The notes below the pieces were generated by a model. The model was not told where the DNA came from and did no database searches. It saw only the letters and a list, made by a program, of their open reading frames with translations. DNA of 64,000 bases from Cristatella mucedo (lineage: Eukaryota; Bryozoa; Phylactolaemata; Cristatellidae), in assembly GCA_009760855.2 (NCBI GenBank), contig WPIO01000023.1, positions 993,501 through 1,057,500 on the forward strand. Reading direction: 5' to 3'. Made by a program: the position numbers and the translations under genes. Below are positions 11,700 to 22,110 of this stretch, piece by piece (the first letter of the stretch is position 1; the number at the start of each line of letters is the position of its first letter).

Positions 11700-12525
11700 T
11701 TTAAGGGGCGTCAAGTTGCCATGAAAATGAAGCAGTACAAAGTGGGTATGCACATCCAACAAGCTTCATGCATGTACCTCGATCTAATCAGGTTCAACAA
11801 GGTGAGAAGTGCATTTTACATGATGCAGAGATGGCTCGCTGGTAAATTGGACTCGCCGTCTGTAAACGAATCTACTATGCATGTTGTCTAAAACATATGC
11901 ATTCTATTTTTTATCCGACAAGAGGATTTGGTTTGCTTGGAAGAGTGTGACTGCTTTTAGATCCGGGCTCATCGTATGCCCCTGTAGATATCAATAATTT
12001 GGTGTATTCCTCTAGCTTTTCAGATATTTAAATTTATATTTTGGTATTTACCCAGTTTTTCATATTCCCCGCGACATATTCACTTCTACCCCCTAGCACA
12101 GCGCCGCCACGTATTAATCCTAATCAAAAGCAGACGAGGTTTCCAAACGCACCCTATTATTGCCACCCAAAGGGAAAAGAGCTCAATCTGGCACTAGGTC
12201 TACGGCACATGCCGGTCCAGAAGAGGACCCTCGGCAACCAGGCGTCACCTAATGCCATTGCACAAAGACAGCGTCCTGCTTGTTTTTATTCGGCGAACAG
12301 TAGCAGAAGCTCATAACTCGTAATACAACAACGTATTTTTTAGGTTTCTTACTGTAATCGATTCACCGAGCAGTTACAGAATACAAATTATTGGGGAAGC
12401 AGCAGAGATCGGAGAGATAATAAAGACATGGGCTATAGCTTTATCGACAAAATCTCCGCTACGACACAGACAGCCATGGTTCCGGTGCAATGCAGTCTCT
12501 TCATCTAAGTATCCTCCACGCGTAT
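11700..12525. other. Unassigned sequence
   Basis: A 91-aa open frame (12041-12316, plus) has no family resemblance. I do not support it as a gene. Confidence 0.4.
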
Positions 12526-12529
12526 GGCT

Positions 12530-13385
12530 TGACTGGCTTTGCTCTTCTAAAAGGTAATGCTGCTGTGCGACCCTCTCACTACATGCTCAAAATCTAGGTG
12601 CCCTACTTGACAACTCCCTAATTTTTTAGAGCTTCGTTAACAAGACTACTGTCACAGTTGTCCATCACGTTTGATCCCTATCTAAAATTAGGAACTGTCT
12701 ATCGAGGTGGCGTGCATACTATTTAACTAGCTCCTAGGTTCTGTCTCGGTTAGATTATTATAATTACTTTTTGGCAAGGCTACCGATAAAAGCCACTAGT
12801 CTAATGAAACTGGCAATTAATACGGCTGCAAGGGTATTTTACGAATACAAGTGGTTTGACTCTGTGTCTCATTTGCTGAAAGAGTTTCGATGGCTGACGG
12901 TAGATCTACGGACAGCTTTAAGTTCTTACGTCTACCCTAAAGGCCCAAGACAGCTTGACTCCGTCATACCTAGCCGAACTGCTTCACCAGCTTCATCCTC
13001 CTTGTGCCCTCAGGTCCTTTATATACATAAAATTAGGTGCTTTATTCCACCACTTAAAGATCGTTGGCGACAGAAGCTTTTGCTCTGCAGGTCCTAGACA
13101 GTGGAACTCACCTCTACCATTCTTACGCAACGACAACTACTCTCCTGCTGCCGCCTATGCCACATTCTTTCCTTCCATCCTGAGCTGATAATTCCATGTT
13201 ACTCACTACCTCTAATTCCCTCCTGACTCTGCTTTGCTTCCCACTTTCTCTTTGTTGCGTGAGACGAAGTATGTTGGCTACCGAATGCGTACCGAAAGCC
13301 GCTTGAGCTTTGAGTTCGCTATGGAAAATTCTCTTGCATAACTCCCACTTAGTTTTTGTGATAGTGTGCAGTTACTGACGAGGAT
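12530..13385 (+). mobile_element. L2-B LINE, 3' part
   Basis: 5'-truncated copy covering the ORF2 C-terminus and 3' UTR. Peptide landmarks in shifting frames are the equivalent of gtgcgaccctctcac, TAARVFYEYKWFDSVSHLLKEF, DSVIPS/APSYLAELLHQ-like text, LRNDNYSPAA, and the 3' UTR word aagccgcttgagctttga. Several frame breaks make it non-functional. Confidence 0.75.
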
Positions 13386-13393
13386 AAATTAAC

Positions 13394-13753
13394 TTACATT
13401 ACATTAACCTCTCCCTGGAAGCCATGGCATTCTGTAACTATTGGTAAGCAGTTATGCATTTTACTTTGGCAACATTTGGAAAACGTGTTGAATATCATGC
13501 GGCCCTTGGAACAATGAATAAAAATATAGGCGAGACATTTCAAGATGTCATCTTCTTGCGATTTATTGGTGACAAACACATTCTCAGATTTTGCTGCAGC
13601 CATAATCTTCACAACTAAAGTGAAAAATTCCGTCACGCCGCAATTTGACACACTTGCGTCACGTGGTAAAATAGTTCTCTTACGACAAGCGGCAAGATGG
13701 AGCAGCATTGTCTTCAGTGACGGGACTATTATGACTCGGCGAAGCGATTTCAC
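13394..13753 (-). other. 119-aa open frame of unknown nature
   Basis: Uninterrupted minus-strand frame just downstream of the SAMHD1-like exons on the same strand. I see no motif, signal peptide or resemblance to the SAMHD1 segment expected next. It may be a chance ORF or part of an unrecognised exon. Confidence 0.15.
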
Positions 13754-13924
13754 AGGCGTGAGCTGTTCGTAGTGGAGGAAGAAGGAGTACCAATAAAATG
13801 ACTTTAAAGTGAAGCAAAGTTTCTAAATTGGTTCGAATAGTTTGGATAAAATTAATTTTCATTTCATAATGTCAGTTGCCTTTCGTGAAGGACCTACTGT
13901 AACCCAAGAAAGCTAGTATTGTCG

Positions 13925-14105
13925 GCGCGCTTTTTGGCACAAATTTTAGGCGGGCTTTTTTCCGAGCTTTTTTCCTGTGCTTTTTCCAACTCAATTTTTA
14001 CGGCAGGCTCTATTTGACGTGGTTTATTTGGTACGCTTTTTTGGAGCGCTTTCGTCCGCACGCTTTTATTGGCACGCTTTTTCCGCGAGCTTTTTTCTTG
14101 TGTGC
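13925..14105 (+). repeat. GCTTTTT-rich minisatellite
   Basis: Eight to ten imperfect copies of a 13-16-bp unit built on (g/c)(a/c)gcttttttyc, seen near 13928, 13951, 13966, 13978, 14033, 14048, 14061, 14075 and 14089. It ends about 125 bp from the donor of the last recognised SAMHD1-like exon. Confidence 0.6.
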
Positions 14106-14231
14106 TTATATGGCGGCGTTGACATAGACATAGTGAGCGTTTTATTAGCCAGAAAATGAACTGAATCTATGAAGGAGAAGTGGAAGCGATTTTTACCAGG
14201 TTTCTGTGAACGCACTGCCTTATTTACTTAC

Positions 14232-14308
14232 CGACCATTGTGACGTAGCGTTTGGAAAAATAGATGGCATTACATGCCGATCAAATGTTCGTGAGAATGG
14301 ACCTTGGC
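14232..14308 (-). CDS. SAMHD1: SAMHD1-like exon with altered active-site residues
   Basis: Third exon, 77 bp, too short to show as a long ORF. It enters in phase 1: the last G of the previous exon plus GC completes Gly. It leaves in phase 0 at TGGTCG|gtaagt, a near-consensus donor; the acceptor is ...catcatttt-ag. The peptide begins GQGPFSRTFD and ends NATSQWS, aligning with the family segment GHGPFSHxFD that follows CHDLG and stops just before the next conserved His-Glu. Two histidines normally present here (human His210 and His215, numbering from memory) are Gln and Arg. The GPFS and FD residues are retained, so this is clearly the same segment. Either this is a paralogue with changed or lost catalysis, or the gene is decaying; intact splice sites and frame argue against an old pseudogene. 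Later exons were not located in the remaining 14 kb. Confidence 0.85.
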
Positions 14309-14378
14309 CTAAAATGATGAGCTGGCTGAAGTCTTTACAGTGATTAGCCTAGCGGTCTGCAGCAAGAGATGAGTTTAC
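14309..14378 (-). other. 70-bp GT-AG intron of the SAMHD1-like gene
   Basis: Short intron between the HD-motif exon and the GQGPFS exon. It starts gtaaac and ends with a T-rich stretch and ag. Joining the flanks restores the expected LCHDLG-x-GPFS reading frame. Confidence 0.85.
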
Positions 14379-14497
14379 CTAGATCATGGCAGAGCCCAGC
14401 AATTTTCACACAAAGAATGTCTTCATCAGTAATTTTTAGATCGTCGTTCTGGCTCTCTTTCAGATTTTGCACAAGCTCGCCAGCTAAGTAGCATACT
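14379..14497 (-). CDS. SAMHD1: SAMHD1-like exon (HD motif)
   Basis: Second recognisable exon of the SAMHD1-like gene, 119 bp, phase 2 to phase 1. The final GG of the upstream exon plus the first A here completes a glycine, giving [13 protein letters not shown], then [20 protein letters not shown]. This matches the SAMHD1 helix that follows RFEHS and carries the paired HD metal-binding residues (CHD, human His206/Asp207 from memory). The acceptor is ...tttcatttt-ag with a good T-rich tract; the donor is CTAG|gtaaac. The upstream intron (14498-29548) is packed with LINE and SINE debris, whereas the downstream intron is only 70 bp. No stop or frameshift is seen. The neighbours in the intron are transposons on both strands and say nothing about function. 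Confidence 0.92.
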
Positions 14498-14749
14498 CTA
14501 AAATGAAAGATAACAATTAAAACGGGTGTAAGCAATTAAACCAGCTTAAGTCCAACATTTTGTAATGCTCTCAACAACCCCATACTCTTTTATCAGCTGC
14601 AGTTATAAAAAATGACATTACATTTATTAGGCATCTTTACGGCGAGGGCAAGAGAATCACTGGTCACAGGGAGCAAAATTTTCTTTTTAAACAGCCAGCA
14701 AACGGTCTGCTCGTTTACGCGTAACTACGATGTATTAAATCTCCGTCTC

Positions 14750-15015
14750 TAACTCTACAAGTCTACTAAGATTATGTGGATGTTACGTGTGAGAGTTTTC
14801 TATAGCCGACTCAAAGCCTAAGTGGCTTTCGCAACTCCTTCGGCAACCAATGGAATTCATCTGATGCAACAGAGATAAAGTGAGACGCATAGATGAACCA
14901 GGAGAGCAGTTGAAGTAGTTAATAGCACGGAAGTAGCAGCTCAGGAAGGCTGGAAAGAATATGCCACTGTCTGCAGCAGGAGGGTACATGTTGGGTGTCG
15001 TGTAAGAATTGTGAA
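14750..15015 (-). mobile_element. L2-B LINE 3' end, split by an L2-A insertion
   Basis: Minus-strand 3' UTR: read on that strand it has attcttac-c-acgac-c..., cctcctgctgc, gctgctacttcc, cactttatctctgttgcatc and agccacttaggctttgag, as in other L2-B copies. Its ORF2 part resumes at 15757. Confidence 0.7.
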
Positions 15016-15756
15016 GTTAATAACAATACTGCGTTAGTGTTGCCCCTCAGAGAACTGAATCTGTTTCTGAGAACTTAAATGTGATGCATACAAAGTCTTA
15101 CAAAATTATTGTATTGTTACATATGGAAGCAGCAGGCACATGGTAAGCAGGCATATGTCCAGGAAAGATGAATCACAAAGACCCACTACATGTTGTCACA
15201 AACAAGTTTGTTTTAGTAAATGTCGTCAAGTCAGGAGACTCTGCCAAGTTCATTGATCGTGAGTTCCAGGCATTGGACGCAGGCTAACTAAAGGCATGGT
15301 CCCCACAGAAATTGGACTCATTTCAAGGCACAGCCATCGATTTAAGTTCTAAAAGCGAGTGGTAATATGCTTAGCCTGCTGAGGGAGTAGTTCTGATAGG
15401 GAGGCCGGAGCTCGAGAACGAAGGGACATGAATGTAAATGATGGAACCTTGAAATCGATAGGCTGCTTGATTGGCAGCCAGTGCATGTCAGCAACGAGCG
15501 ATGTGATGTTGCAACTGCGACTTTCACGACAGACTAGCCTAGATGCAGAATTATGCATTCACTATAAGCACCCGATTAAACACTCAGATAGACCAGCAAG
15601 CAGTGCGTTATAGAGGTCGAGATGGAATGTCACAAATATGGGACCAGTTTAGATGTATTGTCCCTGTGTAGGCAAGCGTGAATTTTGGAAACGTTGTGCA
15701 GTGAAAGAAGGTAGCTTTGTCTGTGGTGCTGATCTGGTCAATTAATGAAACTCAAA
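15016..15756 (-). mobile_element. L2-A LINE nested in an L2-B copy
   Basis: Starts with an AAT-type tail (taataacaatactg), then ccctcagagaactgaatct, the 3' UTR and ORF2 C-terminus codons (for example HNSASRLVCRESRSCN and ADMHWLPIKQPIDFKV on the minus strand). It stops at 15756, where L2-B sequence resumes. Confidence 0.75.
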
Positions 15757-16745
15757 GTGTGTTTTACAGTCTAGAAACTACAGAACAGAAGCTTTCGTGA
15801 CCAATTAACATAACAAAAAATGTATTGTCCGTACAGAAACTGAGGGCATGTTGAGGCTTAAACTGCTGCAGTTCAGCTAGGTATGAAGGAGCAAAGCCTT
15901 GGCCGGCCTTGTGGGTCAGCACGTCAACTGGTAGTATTCCTTGATCAATCGGCAGCAATCCAAGATTTGTAGCAAAGGATACGCATGGTCAAACCGTCGG
16001 AATTTGTTATCAGTCATGGCATTTACATTAACTAGCAGCTGCAGTAGCCTAATGGCTTTTTCCTGTAACCAAGCAAAACGGAATTACAATAATTTAGCCG
16101 AGGCAGAACCAAGTAGCTAGTCAAACGTTTTGAAATTCACCTTGTAAGACAATGACAATGTTACATGCAGATTGGACATGCCGATTAGCTATGGAAGCAG
16201 TCTACTTTCTTTTCAAATTATAGGCAGCTATAAAGGACTGATCCTAAATCGAGCACATAGTGAGGGTTGCCCAACAAAGTCGCCTATTAAAAGATCATAG
16301 TCTTTTGGTCCTGCCTAGTGCTTGATGTCTGCTATGAGGTGCAGTTCAGTTTAATCATCGTTTATTGTCAGCAAAGTTTCCAAAATCTAGAATCAAATGT
16401 CTGCATGCCAATCATTCAGTTTATCAGTCGCTGCAACAGATTCCCACAGTTCTGATACAAATTACAGCTGAGTATTGTCAGGATACAAGCGATAGCCTAT
16501 TCCACTTGCCCAAATTACTTTTCCAAAGATATTTAGTATAAATTGAGAATAAAAAATGACGGGGGACGGACCCTTTGGGGACTCCTCAAGTTACTGATTG
16601 TGTGGATGAGGCCGGACCCCCATATCATATGGATTGAACACGACCGAACAAGTCCAAATTGAACCAAGCCAGTGCCTCTTCTGCTTGACCGATTGTTGTT
16701 CAAAATCTTCTAGGTAGGCGCTCAATAATTTCCATGGTAATTGAG
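15757..16745 (-). mobile_element. L2-B LINE RT and C-terminal region
   Basis: Minus-strand peptides LLPIDQGILPVDVLTHKA and GFAPSYLAELQQ, and further upstream GVPKGSVP, a damaged form of the RT motif-B signature GVPQGSVLGP, with ALAWF before it. This is the 5'-ward part of the copy whose 3' end is 14750-15015. Confidence 0.75.
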
Positions 16746-17165
16746 AGATCTATTACTTCTATGGCAGTAAGATTCCCGTCATCTTTGCTGCATATTATGT
16801 CATTGTTTACGTGGAGGAGAGCAGTTTCAGTGGACAGCTATTACTTGAACCCAGACACAAGTTTCCTTTCTTTTTTGGGTCTCTCTGGCCGGACTCGTAT
16901 TTTGATTACAAAAAAGAAGCCCTATCGTTTCTAAGTTTCCGATTGTAGTCTAAAAGGAATTCTTTAAAATTGACTGAGTAATCATCACTTCCTATCGGAA
17001 TTCAAGCCTGCCATTAATAAGCAAGCTCTTTAAACATACTTGGTATGTTCAGGTGGGACTCGATGGCAAGCTTATACTGGTTGAGTCATCAGCCAGGACG
17101 GGGCGAGGACTGCAGACAACCCGAGTGCAGTTACAAGCGCGAACATTGTTTTACAGAAGCTTTAG
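16746..17165. other. Unassigned sequence
   Basis: No family resemblance seen in the short open frames. Confidence 0.35.
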
Positions 17166-17171
17166 AATGCA

Positions 17172-17465
17172 GTGAACGGAACTGCTGAAAACGCCGTGCC
17201 CGTCTCAGTCAAAGAAAGCCTTGAGCAACATTCTGAGATGGCTGGGGGCTTCCAGGCAGATTTGGACAGGGTTGCCGAATATGAAGCTCGGAATTATTGT
17301 AGTGTAAGCATGACTGTGGCAGAGCTATTTATGCAGGACACGGCAGAAGAAATACGACTAGATGAGAAACTGAAACGAAAACTTTTCTTTTGGGATGTCG
17401 TACAGAATCTTTTTAATCATTATTTGTATTTATCTCTGCATGGGGATAATACAAGTCTCAGGTAA
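17172..17465 (+). CDS. Hypothetical 97-aa frame or exon
   Basis: Plus-strand frame starting MNGTAENAVPVSVKESLE, with an acidic/helical middle (DLDRVAEYEARNY ... DTAEEIRLDEKLKRKLFFWDVVQNLF), ending HGDNTSLR. An apparent donor, tctcag|gtaatg, sits exactly at its end, and the charged-helical composition is more protein-like than surrounding random frames. I recognise no family. It lies inside the large intron of the SAMHD1-like gene on the opposite strand, so it would be a nested gene, or a decayed fragment of a transposon. Confidence 0.25.
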   Translation: MNGTAENAVPVSVKESLEQHSEMAGGFQADLDRVAEYEARNYCSVSMTVAELFMQDTAEEIRLDEKLKRKLFFWDVVQNLFNHYLYLSLHGDNTSLR

Positions 17466-17469
17466 TGAC

Positions 17470-18015
17470 ATAGGCGCCGATCAGTAAGGCTGTAGAAACA
17501 GCTCAAAAAGCCCAAGTATCCACGAAATCTTAGTCCGTACCTATTATCGTTTTGTTATCATCGTTTAACTGCATTTCTACATGCTATTGGTGCTGCTAAG
17601 GTTCGTAAATTATGCATAATCAAAAAAAGCACCCCTGTTCCGACGCTGGGTATGGAGCTAAGAGCCCTCTCGTTCGATATTCCTAGCAAATCACGAGCCG
17701 TTCAGCTCATTCTCCGTCTTACGTTGCTGTGAATCTCTCTTAACTTTGTCATCGTCATGCCTGCTATAACTCCTCGTCCCACCTTAATTCTTGTCTTTGA
17801 AATATTTACTCAATGTGCAGTGAACGCCTATAAATAAGGATGACCTTGTTTTTGGAAAAGGCCTCGAACTGCTCGCCTTGACCATAACCTGGTTACAATT
17901 GGTTAACTACCTGACCAGTAGCGAACCAACATCGATGGGCTTCTTTATTCACAAACTTTTTGCACTCCCCTCGAAGCTGTCTTTTGAATGTATCGCATTA
18001 AGTTCACCTGAAAAA
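17470..18015. other. Unassigned sequence upstream of L2-B
   Basis: May include very degraded LINE endonuclease sequence, but no motif can be defended. Confidence 0.3.
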
Positions 18016-18019
18016 AAGC

Positions 18020-19860
18020 ACTTAACGTGACCGTAGTCTTTCTCCCCCAGGTACCAATTATTCCTGTATCACACATTTATCTTATCTCATTTATATTCCT
18101 TGTGCTGGTAATCGATCCTTCGATGCTAAGGGTAATTTAAAATTCTTTTTGATAACTTAGCTTACGCCTACGCACAGAATTTCTTACACTGACTTATTTT
18201 TGTCTTTTGTGGCTCATCTGCATGGCCCCACTCACATCAAGTGTCACACACTAGACCAAATTTTCTCATACAACTGCACTTGGTCATCGCCAATTATCAC
18301 CAAATTCTGGCTATCTGACCACATGCCGATCTCATTTGTTGAACAATAAGTGCCCCCCCGCCTCAACAAAAATAAACTTTGAGTTCCTAAACCTTGAGAC
18401 CATTGGCGTCGATTCTGTCGGTGTGAGAATGTCTTCTTCGCCTCTGATGCTCAATCCTTTTTCAAATCTGCCATCACTGGTTGATTGCTACAACACGACA
18501 CTAGCCGACACGCTTGACGAGTTGGCACCTCTGACTAAGCCCATCGGGCGCCATTGCCTAGACGGCCTATGGTTTACCACAGACATTAAACTAGGTAGGT
18601 CTACTAAGTGCTCATGTAAAAAGCATGCAAAAGATCAGGACTGCCCATCGACAGCCATACGAGGAATTCTGTAGATATTGATAATCGATCATAGCAAAGG
18701 CCAAGTCTACTTTCCATAAAAACAATGTTGAAAAACAGATGCATAATCAAAAATGCTGATGTTGAAATCAGCAAGCTCAGTAACCTCTCCCAGGTTAGCT
18801 CTTTACCTAGATATAATTGTGATGGTCTAGCTGATCGCTCCTCTAGCTTCTTTACGAACAAGATAGACACGATCAGTGATTCCAGACCTAGGGATGGAAG
18901 CATCACTTTGTATCTTGTCCTCAATTCCATGCTGTACCTCAATGTCCACATTGAATGAGGAAACTGACGATGGAAAATTTCTCGTAACTAAATGACGATA
19001 AATCCGAACTTCTGCTCGTAGGTCATCCTAAGCATGTGGCTGGATTAAAAGGCCTTGCTCTTTTAATAAGTGATGTTGCAGTACGACCATCACCAGGAGC
19101 CCGAAATTTAGAGGTCGTTTTCGACAGCTGATTAAACTTTAAAAACCTTCATTCAGGAGATTACTTCTACAGCTAGACATCACGTCCTATCCCTATCTAA
19201 GATTATAAGCTGTCTTCCATAGTTACTTGCAAAACATTTAACTAGCTCCTTAGTTCTGTCTCGGCTTGATTATTGCAATTCCCTCTTTGCTAAGCTACCA
19301 CAAAAAGTATCTAGGCCACTGCAGCTGGCTTGAATATGGCTGCAGGGCTAATTTTTAAGTCCCAGAGGTTTGACCACGTGTCTCTTTTGGTAAAAGAGCT
19401 GGGATGGCTGCGGTTCGACCAACGGATACAGACCAAAGTTCCAACTTTTACCCACAAGGCCACTGCGGCTAGGCTCCTCCACTGCTGCACCAGTTTCAGC
19501 CTCCTCGTACTCTCAGGTTCTGTATGGAAAATAAGTAAACTTTCCATTCTTCTGCTTAAAGACCTTTGGCAACAGAAGCATTAGCTCTGCAGGTCGTAGA
19601 CTGTGGAACTCACTTCCATAATTCTTACGCAACGACAACTACTCTCCTGCTGCCAACTATGGCTCATCATTTCAGTGGTTCTGTGTTGATACTCCAATGC
19701 TATTCCCTAGCTCAACTGCTGCTGCTACTGACTCTGCTATGATTCCCACTTTCTCTTTGCTTCGTGAAATGAAGTCTATTGGCTTCTGAATGCCTACCGA
19801 AAGCCGCTTAGGCTGTGAATATGCTATACAAACCCTCTTTTTAACACCCTTATAGTCTGT
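18020..19860 (+). mobile_element. LINE copy with endonuclease end, linker and C-terminus; RT core deleted
   Basis: The longest 5'-ward LINE reach in the window. Around 18100-18330 it reads, in broken frames, like the end of an APE endonuclease: GNLKFF, THRIS, HTRPNF and a final SDHMPISFV (SDH is the catalytic tail motif of APE nucleases). 18336-18674 encodes the linker with LVDCYNTTLADTLDELAPL and GLWFTTDIKLGR. 18725-18955 carries a FFTNKIDTISDS stretch. Sequence then jumps to the post-RT region (gatggaaaatttctcgtaactaaatgacgataaatcc), so the RT palm is missing. The C-terminus has NMAAGLIFKSQRFDHVSLLVKELGWLRFDQRI, then cagaagcattagctctgcaggtc and the L2-B 3' UTR. Non-functional. Confidence 0.75.
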
Positions 19861-19879
19861 ATTGCCTTGTTGAGCTACA

Positions 19880-20516
19880 GAGGTGATAGATTACGTTCCA
19901 TGATTGCTTCCTCAAGTTCATATCCCAATTAAAGAAGACAACTAGTCCTCTAGACCTTCATCAAACTGCCCTGCTTTTACGATGCATAGATCTGCTGCTG
20001 TCATGCATAAGTAACTTCATAAATACGTCGTTGGCCTCAGGTCAAGACCCAGTAATATTCAAGAAGGCTGTAATCAGGCCACAACTAATAAAATCACTAC
20101 ACCACGAGAACTTGAGCAACTTCCGCCAAGTCTCCTTTCTACGGTTCAATAAAAGACATACGAACGAGTCGTGGAAGACCAGCCGGACTCATACATAGAA
20201 AATTCAAATCTTGCTAGTAAGTACCAGTCTGGTTTTAGGGCTTCACTTCACTAAACCTCCATTGCTTTGGTGTATAATGACCTAATTATGACAGCAGACA
20301 TGGGTAGAGTCTCACTGATTGTTTGGCTCATTATTTTGGCAGCTTTTGAAGCGATCAGTCGCCAAGTCCTTCACAAGCACTTCTTGTCCAGCCTGGGCAT
20401 CACTGGCACTGAAATGCAATGATCCCTGTTCAACATCAGTGGGACACTACAGCATTAATGTGCTTGGACGAAAATATTCCGAGAGGCCTCTGAAGCATGA
20501 AGTACCAAGTAGGCTT
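19880..20516 (+). mobile_element. L2-A LINE fragment (linker and first half of RT)
   Basis: Starts at the tcatatcccaattaaagaag segment seen in L2-A at 45.38 kb. It then covers the RT N-terminal part (SGQDPVIFKKAVIRPQ; ENLSNFRQVSFL) and the DLSAAFDT-equivalent, damaged here. It ends after a glycine-arginine GRLQSI-like stretch at about 20516. Confidence 0.7.
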
Positions 20517-20895
20517 TTGTAGTTCGATTGCATGCAGGCTCCTCTGATAAGTCACCAGCGAACAGCTGTTAGAAGCATCACCTAGAGGGGCCGGTGCACA
20601 GCTGTGGTTTGACTGTGATGTGGCCTAGACACAGGCCGGTAGCATGCCGGTGAACAGATGGTGAATTCACCATCAGGGTCGGCCGGCTCACGGTTGTGGT
20701 CCTCCTAGATGAATCGTCGGGTTGACAGGGGAAAGGAGGAATCCATGAGGGTAGTCGATTGGGAGAAGGGGGATTAGGGAGCCATCCGTGCTTCGGCTCC
20801 ATGGGTCGTGCAATAAACTGTCTGGTTTGTTCATCGACTGGCTCTCTGCTGTGCGAAACGAACGACAGCTTTATCCTGCTTCCACTCGTCTTCAT
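20517..20895. other. GC-rich block between two L2-A fragments
   Basis: Unrelated to the LINE. It is GC-rich with many ccgg words and contains an 18-bp perfect palindrome at 20657-20674 (gatggtgaattcaccatc). Open on the minus strand for 105 aa (20578-20895) with no recognised family. The L2-A segment encoding SIDVNGQ...PLKYG occurs on both sides of it. Confidence 0.5.
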
Positions 20896-22110
20896 TGTTT
20901 ATATATGGATTGATGCGAACGGACAAGGACCATGCCAGATACCTCTGAAATATGGGGTACCTCAGGGATCCGTGCTAGGTCTGGCTCTTTTCACGGTTTA
21001 TACTCTCCCTCTTGCCGATGTGATTGCCAGGCACAATCTAGGCATTCACTTCTATGCAGGTGGTACTCAGTTGTACCTTTACTTTAATCCCTCCAGCTCA
21101 GCATTTTAATTTCTCTTAACTCTCTTGCTGCATATATTGATGATATCCTAACATGAATGCTAGCAAACATTCTTAAATTTATTGATGATAAAGCCAACTT
21201 CCTTTTTATGGGAAAATCTTGCGCGATTAAGAAATTGGAAAGGTCAGTGCTCACTGTCGGCTCTGCCAGCCCATTTGTTAAATCTGCACAAGATCTAGGT
21301 GTCGTGTTTAAAGTGACCTTCGTTAGACGACCACGGGAGCATCATACTCAAGTCTTCCTAGTTTCACCTACACAGCATTTCTAAATTAGCGCTTAGACAG
21401 GGATACCACATCTATGTTGGTCCATGCATTTGTGGTATCTTGTCTTGACTTCTGTAAATAACTGCTTGCTCGCCTTCCGGCATTTGTAATCAGGCGCTTA
21501 CAGCTGGTGCAAAACTCAGCAGCTAGTCACGTCTGTCGTGAGCGTCTCAGATACAACGACATAGTTGCCTGCGACCTGCGCTGGCTCCCAGTCAATTGAG
21601 CTATCGATTTTAAGGTTCTGTCATTCACTTTTAGGACCCTATACTTTTTGGATGCAGCCCACCTATCAGGTCTATCCCCTCTCCAACCTAAGCATTGTAC
21701 CACTTGGTTTTAGGAGTCTAATCGTGTACCATTATCTCGTATGAACCTCATATCCTTTGGAAACTCGGCCTTTAGTTCCAATGCTCCCAAAGCCTGGAAC
21801 TTGTGTATTGCACATCTTTCGTTACAAGATCCCCCTGACTGTACCACGTTTAAAAAGAATCTAAGATGCATCTACTTGTTACAGCATTTAGTGGTTCCAT
21901 GTGATTTGTCTTTTGTGTGCTTATGTGTGCTAACGCTGTGCATGCTGCCACTAATCATATTGAATGGAGATCTACTGCCTGTTAACTCTAACCATGTTAC
22001 ACTTTGTGCCATTTAGGATACTACCACTAACCCCTCGATTGTGCTTCCAGTTGCAAATGTGAAGTGCCTAGAAAGCGGGTGAGTTCTCTATGGGTGCTGA
22101 AGCTAATGTA
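20896..22110 (+). mobile_element. L2-A LINE fragment (RT palm to 3' end)
   Basis: Begins with WIDANGQGPCQIPLKYGVPQGSVLG (RT motif B). The catalytic YADD is FYAGGTQLY at 21050-21075, both aspartates lost. It continues through SAQDLGVVF, VIRRLQLVQNSAA-equivalents and APKAWNLC to the 3' UTR (gcaaatgtgaagtgcctagaaagcgggtgagttctctatgggtgct, 22050-22100), then a degraded ATT-type tail. Confidence 0.8.

Noticed and set aside
20578-20895. 105-aa minus frame as a gene
   Set aside because: High GC lowers stop frequency; there are no motifs, and it is flanked by LINE debris.
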